Source of the DNA: Sphingobacteriaceae bacterium
Lineage (GTDB): Bacteria > Bacteroidota > Bacteroidia > Sphingobacteriales > Sphingobacteriaceae
Assembly: GCA_903642215.1 (NCBI GenBank)
Contig: CAHJWG010000001.1
Coordinates: forward strand, 558,001-622,000
Length of the DNA stretch: 64,000 bases
Direction: 5' to 3'
The position numbers and the translations under genes were made by a program. Numbering within the stretch: position 1 is the stretch's first letter; each line of letters starts with the position of its first letter. Below are positions 36,476 to 44,520 of the stretch, piece after piece. The notes beneath the pieces are model-generated. The model was not told the DNA's origin, ran no database searches, and saw nothing but the letters and a program-made list of their open reading frames with translations.

Positions 36476-36939
36476 AGAAAGTATTTTTACCGTTACTCCT
36501 ATTGTCTGGCTTTGTCGCTAAAGCACAAAACACTTCAAAATCTTACATAGATAAGTACAAAGATGCTGCCATAAGTATCATGCACGATTACGGAATTCCG
36601 GCAAGTGTAACTTTGGCAATTGCCTTGCACGAATCTGCCAGCGGAAATAGTACGTTAGCCAAAAAATCTAACAATCAGTTTGGTATGAAAGGCGGAAAAC
36701 ATTCTTATAAAAGCTACGATTCTGTACTGGAATCTTTTGAAGATTTTGCCCGGATGATGACAGAAAGAAAACAGTTTAGCAAATTGGCCGATAAATTTGA
36801 TTCCTTCGATTATAAAGGCTGGGCAAAAGGCATACAGCGCGGCGGTTATGCCAGCAGCGGAAAATGGTCTGCCCAAGTGCTTTCGCTTATCAAAAAGTTT
36901 CAGTTAAACAGTTTTGACGAAAAACCTGAAGACCAGTAA
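36472..36939 (+). CDS. Secreted glucosaminidase-domain protein
   Basis: 155 residues with a signal peptide (KVFLPLLLLSGFVAKAQ). A GH73-type glucosaminidase domain follows (residues about 30-140) with SIMHDYGIPASVTLAIALHES, whose Glu is the expected catalytic acid, and SNNQFGMKGGKH. It is probably a peptidoglycan-trimming enzyme in the periplasm. The next gene encodes a longer version with a LysM domain, so the two are paralogues. It is coupled to the methyltransferase by a 4-base overlap. Confidence 0.88.
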   Translation: MKKVFLPLLLLSGFVAKAQNTSKSYIDKYKDAAISIMHDYGIPASVTLAIALHESASGNSTLAKKSNNQFGMKGGKHSYKSYDSVLESFEDFARMMTERKQFSKLADKFDSFDYKGWAKGIQRGGYASSGKWSAQVLSLIKKFQLNSFDEKPEDQ

Positions 36940-36985
36940 TTAAAATACCTTTCACTTTCTGTATCCGCCCTGTTTACAAACATTT

Positions 36986-36993
36986 TATATTTG
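36986..36993 (+). promoter_or_regulatory. -7 box of the LysM glucosaminidase gene
   Basis: TATATTTG (TAnnTTTG) directly abuts a dispersed repeat copy (36997). The start codon is 19 bases past the box. Confidence 0.5.
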
Positions 36994-36996
36994 CCC

Positions 36997-37011
36997 GGTA
37001 AACGAAGCATT
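36997..37011 (+). repeat. Dispersed repeat copy (GGTAAACGAAGCATT)
   Basis: Third variant class. It lies between the -7 box and the ATG (37013), where the transcription start should fall. Confidence 0.65.
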
Positions 37012-37012
37012 T

Positions 37013-37870
37013 ATGTATAAAAAATGGGCATTCTTTCTGGTAATTATTGTTTTTACTTCCTGCCACAGCAGGAAAAAAGGAATTACTAACCACCAGGCTA
37101 CACGCAATAATCAATCGGTACAAAAACTTAATAAAGATGCCATTGCCAATTATACTACTTTTGGCGGCGTTGACCAGTATATTGACCGTTTCCGCAATAT
37201 TGCGGTTCAGGAAATGAATATTTACGGTATTCCGGCAAGTATAACCTTGGCGCAAGGATTGTTAGAATCCGGAAACGGAAATGGCGAATTAGCGGTTGTA
37301 GCCAATAATCATTTTGGGATTAAATGTACTTCCGACTGGAAAGGCAAGTCTTATTTCAAAAATGATGACAAGATCAACGACTGTTTCCGCGTTTACGATA
37401 ATCCGGAAAGTTCCTTCCGCGATCATTCAGAATTCCTCAAAAGAAAGCGTTATGCCCATTTATTCGAGCTGGATAAAAACGATTACGAAGGCTGGGCTTA
37501 CGGTTTAAAAGCGGCCGGTTATGCTACCAATCCGGCATATCCGCAGATGATTATCAACCTCGTTAAAAGGTATAATCTGGATCAATATGATATGAGTGAA
37601 AGTGATTATCAGAAAATTAAGCGGGAAGATCGTGTGCTTAGTCAGATCAATAAAAATATTGGTAAACCGGTTAAAGATTCCCTTCAACATGTAACTACGC
37701 CCATAAAAATGCAGTTTGCGCCAGTAAATAAGCTTTATGAAGTAAAACAGGGCGATACTTTGTACAATGTTTCCAAGCGTTTTGGTTTATCGGTAGATGA
37801 ATTGAAAACACTAAATTCTATCGGTGATGATCAAATCAAGATCGGCCAGCAGATAATTGTAGCTCATTAA
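37013..37870 (+). CDS. Glucosaminidase lipoprotein with LysM domain
   Basis: 285 residues. The lipobox-like VFTSC follows a 17-residue signal, so it is probably a lipoprotein. The GH73-type domain (about residues 60-195) has IYGIPASITLAQGLLESGNGNG with the catalytic Glu, and NNHFGIKCTS. A C-terminal LysM (about 238-283, YEVKQGDTLYNVSKRFGLS) binds peptidoglycan. It likely hydrolyses GlcNAc linkages in the cell wall. Confidence 0.92.
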   Translation: MYKKWAFFLVIIVFTSCHSRKKGITNHQATRNNQSVQKLNKDAIANYTTFGGVDQYIDRFRNIAVQEMNIYGIPASITLAQGLLESGNGNGELAVVANNHFGIKCTSDWKGKSYFKNDDKINDCFRVYDNPESSFRDHSEFLKRKRYAHLFELDKNDYEGWAYGLKAAGYATNPAYPQMIINLVKRYNLDQYDMSESDYQKIKREDRVLSQINKNIGKPVKDSLQHVTTPIKMQFAPVNKLYEVKQGDTLYNVSKRFGLSVDELKTLNSIGDDQIKIGQQIIVAH

Positions 37871-37917
37871 ATAGGTTAATTATTGTTAACGTGATACAAA
37901 ATATCAATTTTGAAAGA

Positions 37918-37925
37918 TATTTTTG
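37918..37925 (+). promoter_or_regulatory. Possible -7 box before the carboxypeptidase-like gene
   Basis: TATTTTTG, 7 bases before the ATG at 37933, giving a nearly leaderless transcript. No -33 TTG. Confidence 0.4.
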
Positions 37926-37932
37926 TAGGATA

Positions 37933-38682
37933 ATGGCGAAGTTTTTTTTGTGCTGCGGCTGCTTGATTCTGATTTTTGGTAGTGTGCGTGCACAGGAAAA
38001 ACAGATTCAGGGAATTGTATTTGATCAGGCAACGAAAGAACGGATTGCACGTGTTTTTGTAACCAATATGCGCAGTAAAGCGAATATTTATAACAACATC
38101 AAAGGTGAATTTACCGTAAATGTGCAGCTAAACGATGTATTGATTTTTTCTAAAACAGGCTATTTTAACGATACGGTTAAAATAAAAGCCATTCAATCTG
38201 TTCCGGTTTATTTAAAACGTTCCAGCATTGCCCTGCGCGAAATAACTATTAAAGACACGGTTTTAAGCGCAGAAAAGCAATTACAGGCCACCAAGCGCGA
38301 GTATAATCAGCTTTATGGATTAATTGCTGATAAAGATCTGATCAGCATTGGTACAAATGGTGCCGGAGCCGGCATCAGCATTGATGCCTTGTATAACATG
38401 CTAAGCAGGCGCGGCCGCAATGCAACTAAACTCCGAGGCGTTATTGAGCAGGATTATCGTGCAAAAGTGATAGACATCCGCTTTAATCCGATATTGGTTA
38501 GCAGGATTACCGGTTTGCAGGGAGAACAGCTTAACAGTTTTATGTACCGTTACCGGCCGGATTACAATACAGTTGTTTTTTTAAACGATTACGATTTCAT
38601 TTCCTATATAAAATCCTGTTACAACCGCTTCCGCAGAAACCCTTCCACCTACTTTTTAGCACCATTACAACCATCAAAATGA
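37933..38682 (+). CDS. Secreted protein with CarboxypepD_reg-like domain
   Basis: About 249 residues from the ATG at 37933, which opens straight into a signal peptide (MAKFFLCCGCLILIFGSVRAQ). A GTG 14 codons upstream is less likely. A carboxypeptidase-regulatory-like sandwich spans residues 25-100 (IQGIVFDQATKERIARVFV, GYFNDTVKI). The rest is unrecognised. A similar domain occurs in the gene at 49667. It overlaps the next gene by 4 bases, so the two are co-translated. Function unknown. Confidence 0.8.
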   Translation: MAKFFLCCGCLILIFGSVRAQEKQIQGIVFDQATKERIARVFVTNMRSKANIYNNIKGEFTVNVQLNDVLIFSKTGYFNDTVKIKAIQSVPVYLKRSSIALREITIKDTVLSAEKQLQATKREYNQLYGLIADKDLISIGTNGAGAGISIDALYNMLSRRGRNATKLRGVIEQDYRAKVIDIRFNPILVSRITGLQGEQLNSFMYRYRPDYNTVVFLNDYDFISYIKSCYNRFRRNPSTYFLAPLQPSK

Positions 38683-39008
38683 AGTGGCAATATCCGGTTT
38701 TGGTTGTTCCTTCGCTGCCGGCAAACGGCATGGCACTGTTCCCGTTTATTCTGGTGAAACTGGAAAAATCAAAGTATAATGAAGTTATCATTCGGCACGA
38801 AATTATCCATCTGCGCCAGCAATTAGAATTACTGGTTTTACCGTTTTACTTCTTTTACCTGGCAAATTATTTATATAACCGAAGCCGGTTTCACAATCAT
38901 GATGAAGCTTACCTGAATATTGTATTTGAACGGGAGGCGTATGCCAATGATGCTTTCCCGGATTATTTGCGCCGGAGAAAGCTGTTTTCCTGGATCAACT
39001 ATTTTTAA
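38679..39008 (+). CDS. Small HExxH protein (putative metallopeptidase-like)
   Basis: 109 residues. It has a zinc-protease-like motif HEIIHLRQQLE (about residues 41-51), and a second acidic site FEREAYAND (about 86-95) that could be the third ligand. Hydrophobic segments flank the motif (VLPFYFFYLANYLY), so it may be membrane-associated. It reads like a conserved Bacteroidota protein, but I cannot name the family. It overlaps the preceding gene by 4 bases, which suggests that they act together. Confidence 0.7.
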   Translation: MKWQYPVLVVPSLPANGMALFPFILVKLEKSKYNEVIIRHEIIHLRQQLELLVLPFYFFYLANYLYNRSRFHNHDEAYLNIVFEREAYANDAFPDYLRRRKLFSWINYF

Positions 39009-39031
39009 AGATGAGCGTCTCTTTTTAAAGT

Positions 39032-40123
39032 ATGCGTAAAAATTTCTTCCGAAAAAAAGCATTTTTGCTTTTATTTGTGCAAATGTTTAAGCTTTCGGCT
39101 TTTCTGTTCCTACTTCTTTTAGCACTAACTTTTAACAAAGCTACTGCACAAATAACAGATTCTGTTAAAGTTGATACCATCAAAACGGATACGGTTAAAA
39201 TCGATACAAACCTGTTAAACAGATACCGGATAGAACCGGGCCGCAATATTTTGCCGGTGCGTTTACAGCCGTTCAATTCGCGGCCGGCTTATATTCCGGT
39301 TCCGGGATTGGATTACAAGGTGAGTTACTGGCGCAACAACGTTATTTTTGGCCTCAACTTAAATCAATCTGCTTTTAGTAATAACTGGAGTGCCGGCGGG
39401 ATAAGCTCAATTGCAATCGGTTCTAATTTTGATTATAAAACGGAATATAACAAAGAAGGAAAAGATTTTACCTCGGAATTGATTTTGCTTTACGGAAAAG
39501 TTAAAAACCGCGGCCAGGTGGAGCGTAAAACCAACGACCGGATTTTTTGGGATAATAAAGTTTCTATCGCTTTTGCCAAACACTGGAACTTTTACGGCTC
39601 TGTCAGTTTTGAGTCCCAGTTTGATGAAGGTTTTACCTATGCAAGTGATGTAACCGTTGCGCCAACACTTATTTCCAGGTTTATGGCTCCCGGTTACCTT
39701 ACCGAATCTATCGGTTTTGAATATAAGCCGGTTACCTATTTTAGCGCACGGTTTGGTACCGGTACAGCACGGCAAACTTTTGTGCTGAGCAATACGGTAT
39801 ATCCGAATGCTACAACGGATGTTTACGGTGTCCGTTACGGGCAAAAAGTGCTTAACCAGATAGCATTTCAGGTAGTTTCTAATATTGATAGAGACATCGC
39901 TAAAAACATCAACCTAAAAGCACGTTATTTGATATTTTTCCCTTACGATACGCCGTTTAAAATGACACATCGCATCGATGCAACTTTAACCGCAAAAATC
40001 AATCGATTAATCAACGTAACTCTAAACGGAACGCTGCTTTACGATCCGAATACTTCCCGTACTATACAAGCTTACCAAAGCTTAGCGTTGGGCATAATTT
40101 ACAAGTTTCCATCTTTCCGTTAA
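39032..40123 (+). CDS. DUF3078 domain outer-membrane protein
   Basis: 363 residues. A signal peptide runs to about residue 40 (LFLLLLALTFNKATAQ). The first ATG (39032) adds a basic leader, and a second ATG at 39083 may be the real start. The mature part is beta-rich, with NNVIFGLNLNQSAFSNNWSAGG, the hallmark of the DUF3078 family, followed by repeated barrel-like strands ending in LGIIYKFPSFR with a C-terminal aromatic. It is probably a small outer-membrane barrel of unknown function. A 20-bp inverted repeat follows. Confidence 0.8.
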   Translation: MRKNFFRKKAFLLLFVQMFKLSAFLFLLLLALTFNKATAQITDSVKVDTIKTDTVKIDTNLLNRYRIEPGRNILPVRLQPFNSRPAYIPVPGLDYKVSYWRNNVIFGLNLNQSAFSNNWSAGGISSIAIGSNFDYKTEYNKEGKDFTSELILLYGKVKNRGQVERKTNDRIFWDNKVSIAFAKHWNFYGSVSFESQFDEGFTYASDVTVAPTLISRFMAPGYLTESIGFEYKPVTYFSARFGTGTARQTFVLSNTVYPNATTDVYGVRYGQKVLNQIAFQVVSNIDRDIAKNINLKARYLIFFPYDTPFKMTHRIDATLTAKINRLINVTLNGTLLYDPNTSRTIQAYQSLALGIIYKFPSFR

Positions 40124-40146
40124 GTTGTTAATGTTGATTTTAGGTC

Positions 40147-40161
40147 GATAAAAGAAGCATC
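40147..40161 (+). repeat. Dispersed GATAAAAGAAGCATC repeat copy
   Basis: Exact consensus core, preceded by GATTTTAGGTC. It stands just before the large hairpin. Confidence 0.8.
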
Positions 40162-40164
40162 GTA

Positions 40165-40245
40165 AAAGGTGAAAGGATAAAGGCTGAAAGGTGTACAGCT
40201 TTTACCTTTCCGCCCTCACTTTTCCGCCTTTATCCTTTCACCTTT
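40165..40245. repeat. Perfect 20-bp inverted repeat (hairpin) before ffh
   Basis: The arms 40165-40184 and 40226-40245 are exact reverse complements; the left arm reads AAAGGTGAAAGGATAAAGGC. The 41-base loop carries a smaller stem (GAAAGGT 40186-40192, ACCTTTC 40203-40209). It lies between two plus-strand genes and could be a terminator for the DUF3078 gene, an attenuator, or a small inserted element. Confidence 0.75.
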
Positions 40246-40259
40246 CGCCCTTTTAATCC

Positions 40260-40267
40260 TAAATTTG
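40260..40267 (+). promoter_or_regulatory. -7 box of ffh
   Basis: TAAATTTG, immediately after the large hairpin, giving a leader of about 20 bases. No -33 TTG seen; the hairpin occupies that region. Confidence 0.45.
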
Positions 40268-40293
40268 GAGTTCTATTTAAAATATTTTTAAAG

Positions 40294-41628
40294 ATGTTTG
40301 ATAATCTTTCGGATAAACTCGATCGCGCATTTAAGGTTTTAAAAGGACAAGGTTCGATCACGGAAATTAACGTGGCCGAAACCATGAAAGAAATCCGTAA
40401 AGCTTTGCTGGATGCCGACGTAAATTATAAAACGGCAAAAGCTTTTACAGATGAAGTTAGGCAAAAAGCTCTGGGCGAAAACGTGCTGACATCGATTTCG
40501 CCCGGCCAGTTGCTCACCAAAATTATGAGTGATGAGTTGACTAATCTGATGGGCGGAACAACGGCCGAATTAACGTTTCCGGCAACGCCAACCATCATTT
40601 TGATTGCCGGATTAAACGGTGCCGGTAAAACCACTTTTTCCGGGAAATTAGCGAACTTCCTAAAAACACAAAAAAATAAAAAACCACTGTTGGTTGCCGG
40701 CGACGTGTACCGTCCGGCTGCAATCGAACAATTAAAGGTTTTGGGCGATCAGATCGGTATTCCGGTTTATGCAAATCTCGAATCCAAAGATCCGGTTGCG
40801 ATAGCTTTGGAAGGATTGGCGCAGGCAAAACAGAACGGAAATAATGTGTTAATTGTAGATACCGCCGGCCGTTTGGCCATTGATGAAGCCATGATGGTGG
40901 AAATTGAGCAGGTAAAAAAAGCATTGAACCCGCACGAAATTTTGTTTGTGGTAGATGCCATGACCGGTCAGGATGCTGTAAATACAGCAAAAATTTTTAA
41001 TGACCGTTTGGATTTTACCGGAGCCGTTTTAACCAAACTGGACGGTGATACGCGCGGCGGTGCTGCTTTATCCATCAAATCCGTAGTAAACAAACCGATC
41101 AAATTTATCGGAACCGGCGAAAAAATGGATGCGCTGGATGTTTTCCACCCGGATCGGATGTCGTCTCGGATTTTGGGAATGGGCGATGTGATTTCTTTGG
41201 TTGAACGGGCACAACAGCAGTTTGACGAAAAGGAATCAGCAGAACTGCAAAAGAAAATTCGCAAAAATAAATTCGACTTTAACGACTTTTTCGGCCAGAT
41301 CCAGCAGATCAAAAAAATGGGTAATATGAAAGATCTGATGGGTATGATCCCCGGCGTTGGCAAGGCGATGAAAGATATTGATATCCAGGATGATGCTTTT
41401 AAATCTATCGAAGCCATTATCCAATCGATGACACCTCACGAAAAAGAAAATCCAGATTCTATCAACCAAAGCCGCCGCAACCGGATTGCAAAAGGTTCCG
41501 GCAATGATTTAGCGGAAGTAAATCGCTTAATTAAGCAGTTTGAAGATATGCGGAAGATGATGAAGCAGTTTAGCAACCCGGCGCAAATGGCCAAAATGAT
41601 GCGAAATATGCCTAAAATGGGTAAATAA
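40294..41628 (+). CDS. ffh: Signal recognition particle protein Ffh
   Basis: 444 residues. The N-terminal helical bundle begins MFDNLSDKLDRAFKVLKGQG. The GTPase has P-loop GLNGAGKTTFSGKLA, DTAGRL and TKLDGDTRGGAALS. The M domain holds the RNA/signal-sequence-binding segment NQSRRNRIAKGSGND and the Met-rich tail (MRKMMKQF, MAKMMRNMPKMGK). It targets ribosomes making membrane proteins to FtsY. It is monocistronic with a clear terminator. Confidence 0.98.
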   Translation: MFDNLSDKLDRAFKVLKGQGSITEINVAETMKEIRKALLDADVNYKTAKAFTDEVRQKALGENVLTSISPGQLLTKIMSDELTNLMGGTTAELTFPATPTIILIAGLNGAGKTTFSGKLANFLKTQKNKKPLLVAGDVYRPAAIEQLKVLGDQIGIPVYANLESKDPVAIALEGLAQAKQNGNNVLIVDTAGRLAIDEAMMVEIEQVKKALNPHEILFVVDAMTGQDAVNTAKIFNDRLDFTGAVLTKLDGDTRGGAALSIKSVVNKPIKFIGTGEKMDALDVFHPDRMSSRILGMGDVISLVERAQQQFDEKESAELQKKIRKNKFDFNDFFGQIQQIKKMGNMKDLMGMIPGVGKAMKDIDIQDDAFKSIEAIIQSMTPHEKENPDSINQSRRNRIAKGSGNDLAEVNRLIKQFEDMRKMMKQFSNPAQMAKMMRNMPKMGK

Positions 41629-41636
41629 AATCAATC

Positions 41637-41664
41637 GCCGGAAATAATTTTTCCGGCTTTTTTG
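41637..41664 (+). terminator. Terminator of ffh
   Basis: GCCGGAAA/TTTCCGGC around a 5-base loop, then TTTTTTTG. A dispersed repeat copy begins in the next bases. Confidence 0.85.
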
Positions 41665-41666
41665 TT

Positions 41667-41681
41667 GATAAAAGAAGCATT
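41667..41681 (+). repeat. Dispersed GATAAAAGAAGCATT repeat copy
   Basis: It lies directly on the T-tail of the ffh terminator and 14 bases before the next ATG. Confidence 0.75.
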
Positions 41682-41694
41682 AAAATCTTTTCCT

Positions 41695-42165
41695 ATGAAA
41701 CCTCTTTTTATATTGATAACCGTTTTTGTATTCAGTTTATTGATTATTAAAGTGGTTGATCATACTTCCGATTATCAGTTTTCCGGTTGTTTGGCCATGA
41801 CTTTTATGCTGCTTTTTACCGGAATCGGCCATTTTAAATTTCCAAAAGGTATGGTAATGATGATGCCGGATTTTATGCCGGTAAAAACAGCATTGGTTTA
41901 TTTTACCGGTATTTTTGAATTTGCCGCGGCTATCTGCCTGCAGGTTTTGGCGTTTAGAACCGTAACTTCCTGGTTGCTTATTCTATTTTTCGTATTGATT
42001 TTACCGGCGAACATTTATTCGGCAATTAAACATGTTGATTACGAAAAAGGAAATAATGAGGGCAAAGGAATCGGTTATTTGTGGTTTAGAATCCCGTTAC
42101 AATTATTTTTTATCGGCTGGATTTATTACTTCGGCATATATCTTAATTCTTTTTCATCAACTTAA
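41695..42165 (+). CDS. DoxX-like membrane protein
   Basis: About 156 residues from the ATG at 41695; a TTG start farther up (41662) lies in the repeat copy and is unlikely. It has four hydrophobic segments: 3-22, 30-48 (around TGIGHFKFPKG), 63-100 and 125-148. The motif TGIGHF followed by MMPDFMP is that of DoxX/DoxD-like proteins. The function is unknown; some members relate to redox or surfactant-like roles. It ends 62 bases before comM. Confidence 0.78.
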   Translation: MKPLFILITVFVFSLLIIKVVDHTSDYQFSGCLAMTFMLLFTGIGHFKFPKGMVMMMPDFMPVKTALVYFTGIFEFAAAICLQVLAFRTVTSWLLILFFVLILPANIYSAIKHVDYEKGNNEGKGIGYLWFRIPLQLFFIGWIYYFGIYLNSFSST

Positions 42166-42227
42166 ATCTTTTTAAAACAACTATTATTTAATTTATAGTT
42201 AATTTCAGGAAATTTAATCTTTTTCCT

Positions 42228-43766
42228 GTGCTTGTAAAAACTTTTGGCAGTGCTGTTTACGGAATCGAAGCCACCACAATTACCGTTGAGGTAAATATTA
42301 CCGGCGGCACCAAATACTATGTTGTCGGCCTACCGGATAATGCCATAAAAGAGAGTTATTTCCGTGTAAAATCAGCTTTAAAAAACTGCAATTACCACAT
42401 GCCCAAACAGCAGGTTGTGGTTAATATGGCACCAGCAGATATTCGCAAAGAAGGTTCTTCTTATGATTTAACCATTGCAGTTGGCGTTTTAGCTGCTTCC
42501 GGACAGGTTTCTCATGAAGAACTGGACAAGTACCTCATCATGGGAGAACTTTCGCTGGATGGCGGATTGCAGCCGATTCGCGGTGCGCTGCCGATTGCCA
42601 TCCAGGCGAGAAAAGAAGGTTATAAAGGTTTTATCCTCCCAAAACAAAATGCCCGCGAAGCCGCAATTGTAGATCAATTAGCTGTTTTTGGGGTGAGTTC
42701 TATTACCGAAGTGATCGATTTTTTAAACGGAGAAAAACCTTTGGAGGAAGAAATAGTGAACACGCGGGATGAGTTTTACCGAAGCATCAGTTTGTATGAT
42801 GCTGATTTTTCTGATGTGAAAGGACAGGAAAACATCAAACGTTCGTTGGAAATTGCAGCTTCCGGCGGCCATAATGCCATTTTGATCGGCCCGCCCGGAG
42901 CCGGGAAAACCATGCTGGCCAAACGTTTGCCTTCTATTTTACCGCCGTTAAGTTTATCCGAAGCTTTGGAAACTACTAAAATCCATTCTGTTGCCGGTAA
43001 ACTGGCTGCTGCGGATGCGTTGGTTTCTGTACGCCCGTTTCGTTCTCCGCATCATACTATTTCGGATGTTGCACTGGTTGGCGGCGGCGGCAATCCGCAG
43101 CCCGGCGAGATTTCATTGGCGCATAACGGCGTTTTGTTTTTAGATGAATTGCCCGAATTTAAACGAACGGTTTTAGAAGTGATGCGCCAGCCGCTGGAAG
43201 AACGAAAAGTAACCATTTCGCGTGCAAAAATGAGCGTAGATTATCCTTCCAGTTTTATGCTGATTGCTTCCATGAATCCTTGCCCCTGCGGTTATTACAA
43301 TCATCCCGACCGGGAATGCGTTTGCGGGCCGGGCATCGTACAAAAATATTTAAGTAAAATTTCCGGTCCGTTATTGGATCGGATTGATTTGCATGTTGAA
43401 GTAACGCCGGTAGATTTTAACGAACTGTCATCCGAAAGGATTTCCGAAAAAAGTGAAGTAATCCGCGAACGCGTAATCAAAGCGCGGGAAATCCAGCAAA
43501 AGCGGTTTGCCGATCAGCCTGATTTGCATTGCAACGCGCAAATGAGTTCTAAAATGGTTCGGCAGGTTTGTAAAATCAGCGAAGCCGGACAATCTCTCCT
43601 TAAAAAAGCAATGGAAAAGTTAGGTTTAAGTGCCCGCGCTTACGACCGTATTTTAAAAGTTGCCCGCACCATTGCCGATCTCGCCGAAACGGAAGATATC
43701 CAGATTGAACACCTGGCGGAAGCGATCCAATTTAGAAGTTTGGATAGAGAAGGCTGGGCGGGATAA
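42228..43766 (+). CDS. comM: YifB/ComM-family Mg-chelatase-like AAA+ ATPase
   Basis: 512 residues. The N-terminal ChlI-like domain starts [17 protein letters not shown]. The AAA+ core has Walker [17 protein letters not shown], Walker [11 protein letters not shown] and the signature [11 protein letters not shown] with Cys pairs, then [13 protein letters not shown]. ComM drives branch migration during natural transformation in other bacteria (family knowledge). Translation starts at a GTG (42228), supported by the family N-terminus. Confidence 0.92.
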   Translation: MLVKTFGSAVYGIEATTITVEVNITGGTKYYVVGLPDNAIKESYFRVKSALKNCNYHMPKQQVVVNMAPADIRKEGSSYDLTIAVGVLAASGQVSHEELDKYLIMGELSLDGGLQPIRGALPIAIQARKEGYKGFILPKQNAREAAIVDQLAVFGVSSITEVIDFLNGEKPLEEEIVNTRDEFYRSISLYDADFSDVKGQENIKRSLEIAASGGHNAILIGPPGAGKTMLAKRLPSILPPLSLSEALETTKIHSVAGKLAAADALVSVRPFRSPHHTISDVALVGGGGNPQPGEISLAHNGVLFLDELPEFKRTVLEVMRQPLEERKVTISRAKMSVDYPSSFMLIASMNPCPCGYYNHPDRECVCGPGIVQKYLSKISGPLLDRIDLHVEVTPVDFNELSSERISEKSEVIRERVIKAREIQQKRFADQPDLHCNAQMSSKMVRQVCKISEAGQSLLKKAMEKLGLSARAYDRILKVARTIADLAETEDIQIEHLAEAIQFRSLDREGWAG

Positions 43767-43778
43767 GAAGAAACAGGT

Positions 43779-43793
43779 GACAAAAGAAGTATT
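43779..43793 (+). repeat. Dispersed repeat copy (GACAAAAGAAGTATT)
   Basis: Degenerate at the third base. It lies between comM and higB. Confidence 0.5.
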
Positions 43794-43849
43794 AAAATTA
43801 ATTTGAATAGAATTAAATACTTACTTTTAACGTTAGTAATAAAATTATT

Positions 43850-44131
43850 TTGATTAAAGGTTTTGGTGGTAAAGAGACCGAGAAAATTTGGGAAGGGATT
43901 CAATCAAAAAAACTTCCTGCAGAGATTCAAAATACAGCCAGAAGAAAGCTAAGAATGATTAATAACGCTCAAAATATTAATGATCTAAGAATTCCGCCAG
44001 CAAATCATTTGGAAAAACTTAGTGGTAATTTGGCTGGATTTTATAGCATCAGAATTAATAACCAATGGAGGCTTATTTTTAAATGGGAAAATAACGATGC
44101 TTCTGAAGTTGAAATTGTAGATTATCATTAA
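43850..44131 (+). CDS. higB: HigB-family toxin
   Basis: 93 residues of the RelE/HigB type. The first codons (IKGFGGKETEKIWEG) and the core LRIPPANHLEKLSGNLAGFYSIRINNQWRLIF match plasmid-maintenance killer proteins. It begins at a TTG (43850). As is typical of this family, the toxin gene precedes the antitoxin (11 bases apart). It would cleave mRNA on ribosomes when free. An imperfect dyad, TTACT then AGTAA nine bases on (43821-43839), may be the HigA operator. Confidence 0.9.
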   Translation: MIKGFGGKETEKIWEGIQSKKLPAEIQNTARRKLRMINNAQNINDLRIPPANHLEKLSGNLAGFYSIRINNQWRLIFKWENNDASEVEIVDYH

Positions 44132-44142
44132 CAATTGTAGCT

Positions 44143-44436
44143 ATGTTAAAGAATATACATCCGGGAGATATATTAAAACAAGAATTTTTAGAACCTTTAG
44201 GAATTTCGGCATATCGTTTATCAAAAGAAACGTTCATTCCACAAACAAGGGTTGGAGAAATCTTAAAAGGTAACCGCAGAATTACTGCCGATACAGCACT
44301 TCGTCTTGCAAAATACTTTGGAATGTCAGCAAAATTTTGGCTTGGCCTGCAAGATGATTTTGATTTAGAAGAGGAAAAAAACTTAAAAAAGGTAGAACTC
44401 GACAGTATAAAACCTGTAAAAAGTAAAGCGGCTTAA
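44143..44436 (+). CDS. higA: HigA-family antitoxin (XRE helix-turn-helix)
   Basis: 97 residues. The N-terminus NIHPGDILKQEFLEPLGISAY is the standard HigA start; an XRE-type helix-turn-helix follows (RLSKETFIPQTRVGEILKG), and then ITADTALRLAKYFG. It binds HigB and represses the operon (family knowledge). The two genes form a complete module; nothing nearby suggests mobility. Confidence 0.92.
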   Translation: MLKNIHPGDILKQEFLEPLGISAYRLSKETFIPQTRVGEILKGNRRITADTALRLAKYFGMSAKFWLGLQDDFDLEEEKNLKKVELDSIKPVKSKAA

Positions 44437-44470
44437 AAACTAATTTTTCATTTTCATCAATAATTAATCC

Positions 44471-44510
44471 ATAAAAAGAAGCATCGGCCAAAAGCCGATG
44501 CTTCTTTTAT
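44471..44510. terminator. Bidirectional hairpin built from two inverted repeat copies
   Basis: The plus-oriented copy (44471-44485) and minus-oriented copy (44497-44511) pair as ATAAAAAGAAGCATCGGC / GCCGATGCTTCTTTTAT with one bulged A and a 5-base loop. It separates the convergent higA and protease genes and can end transcription from both sides. Confidence 0.85.
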
Positions 44511-44520
44511 CACCTAAAAA

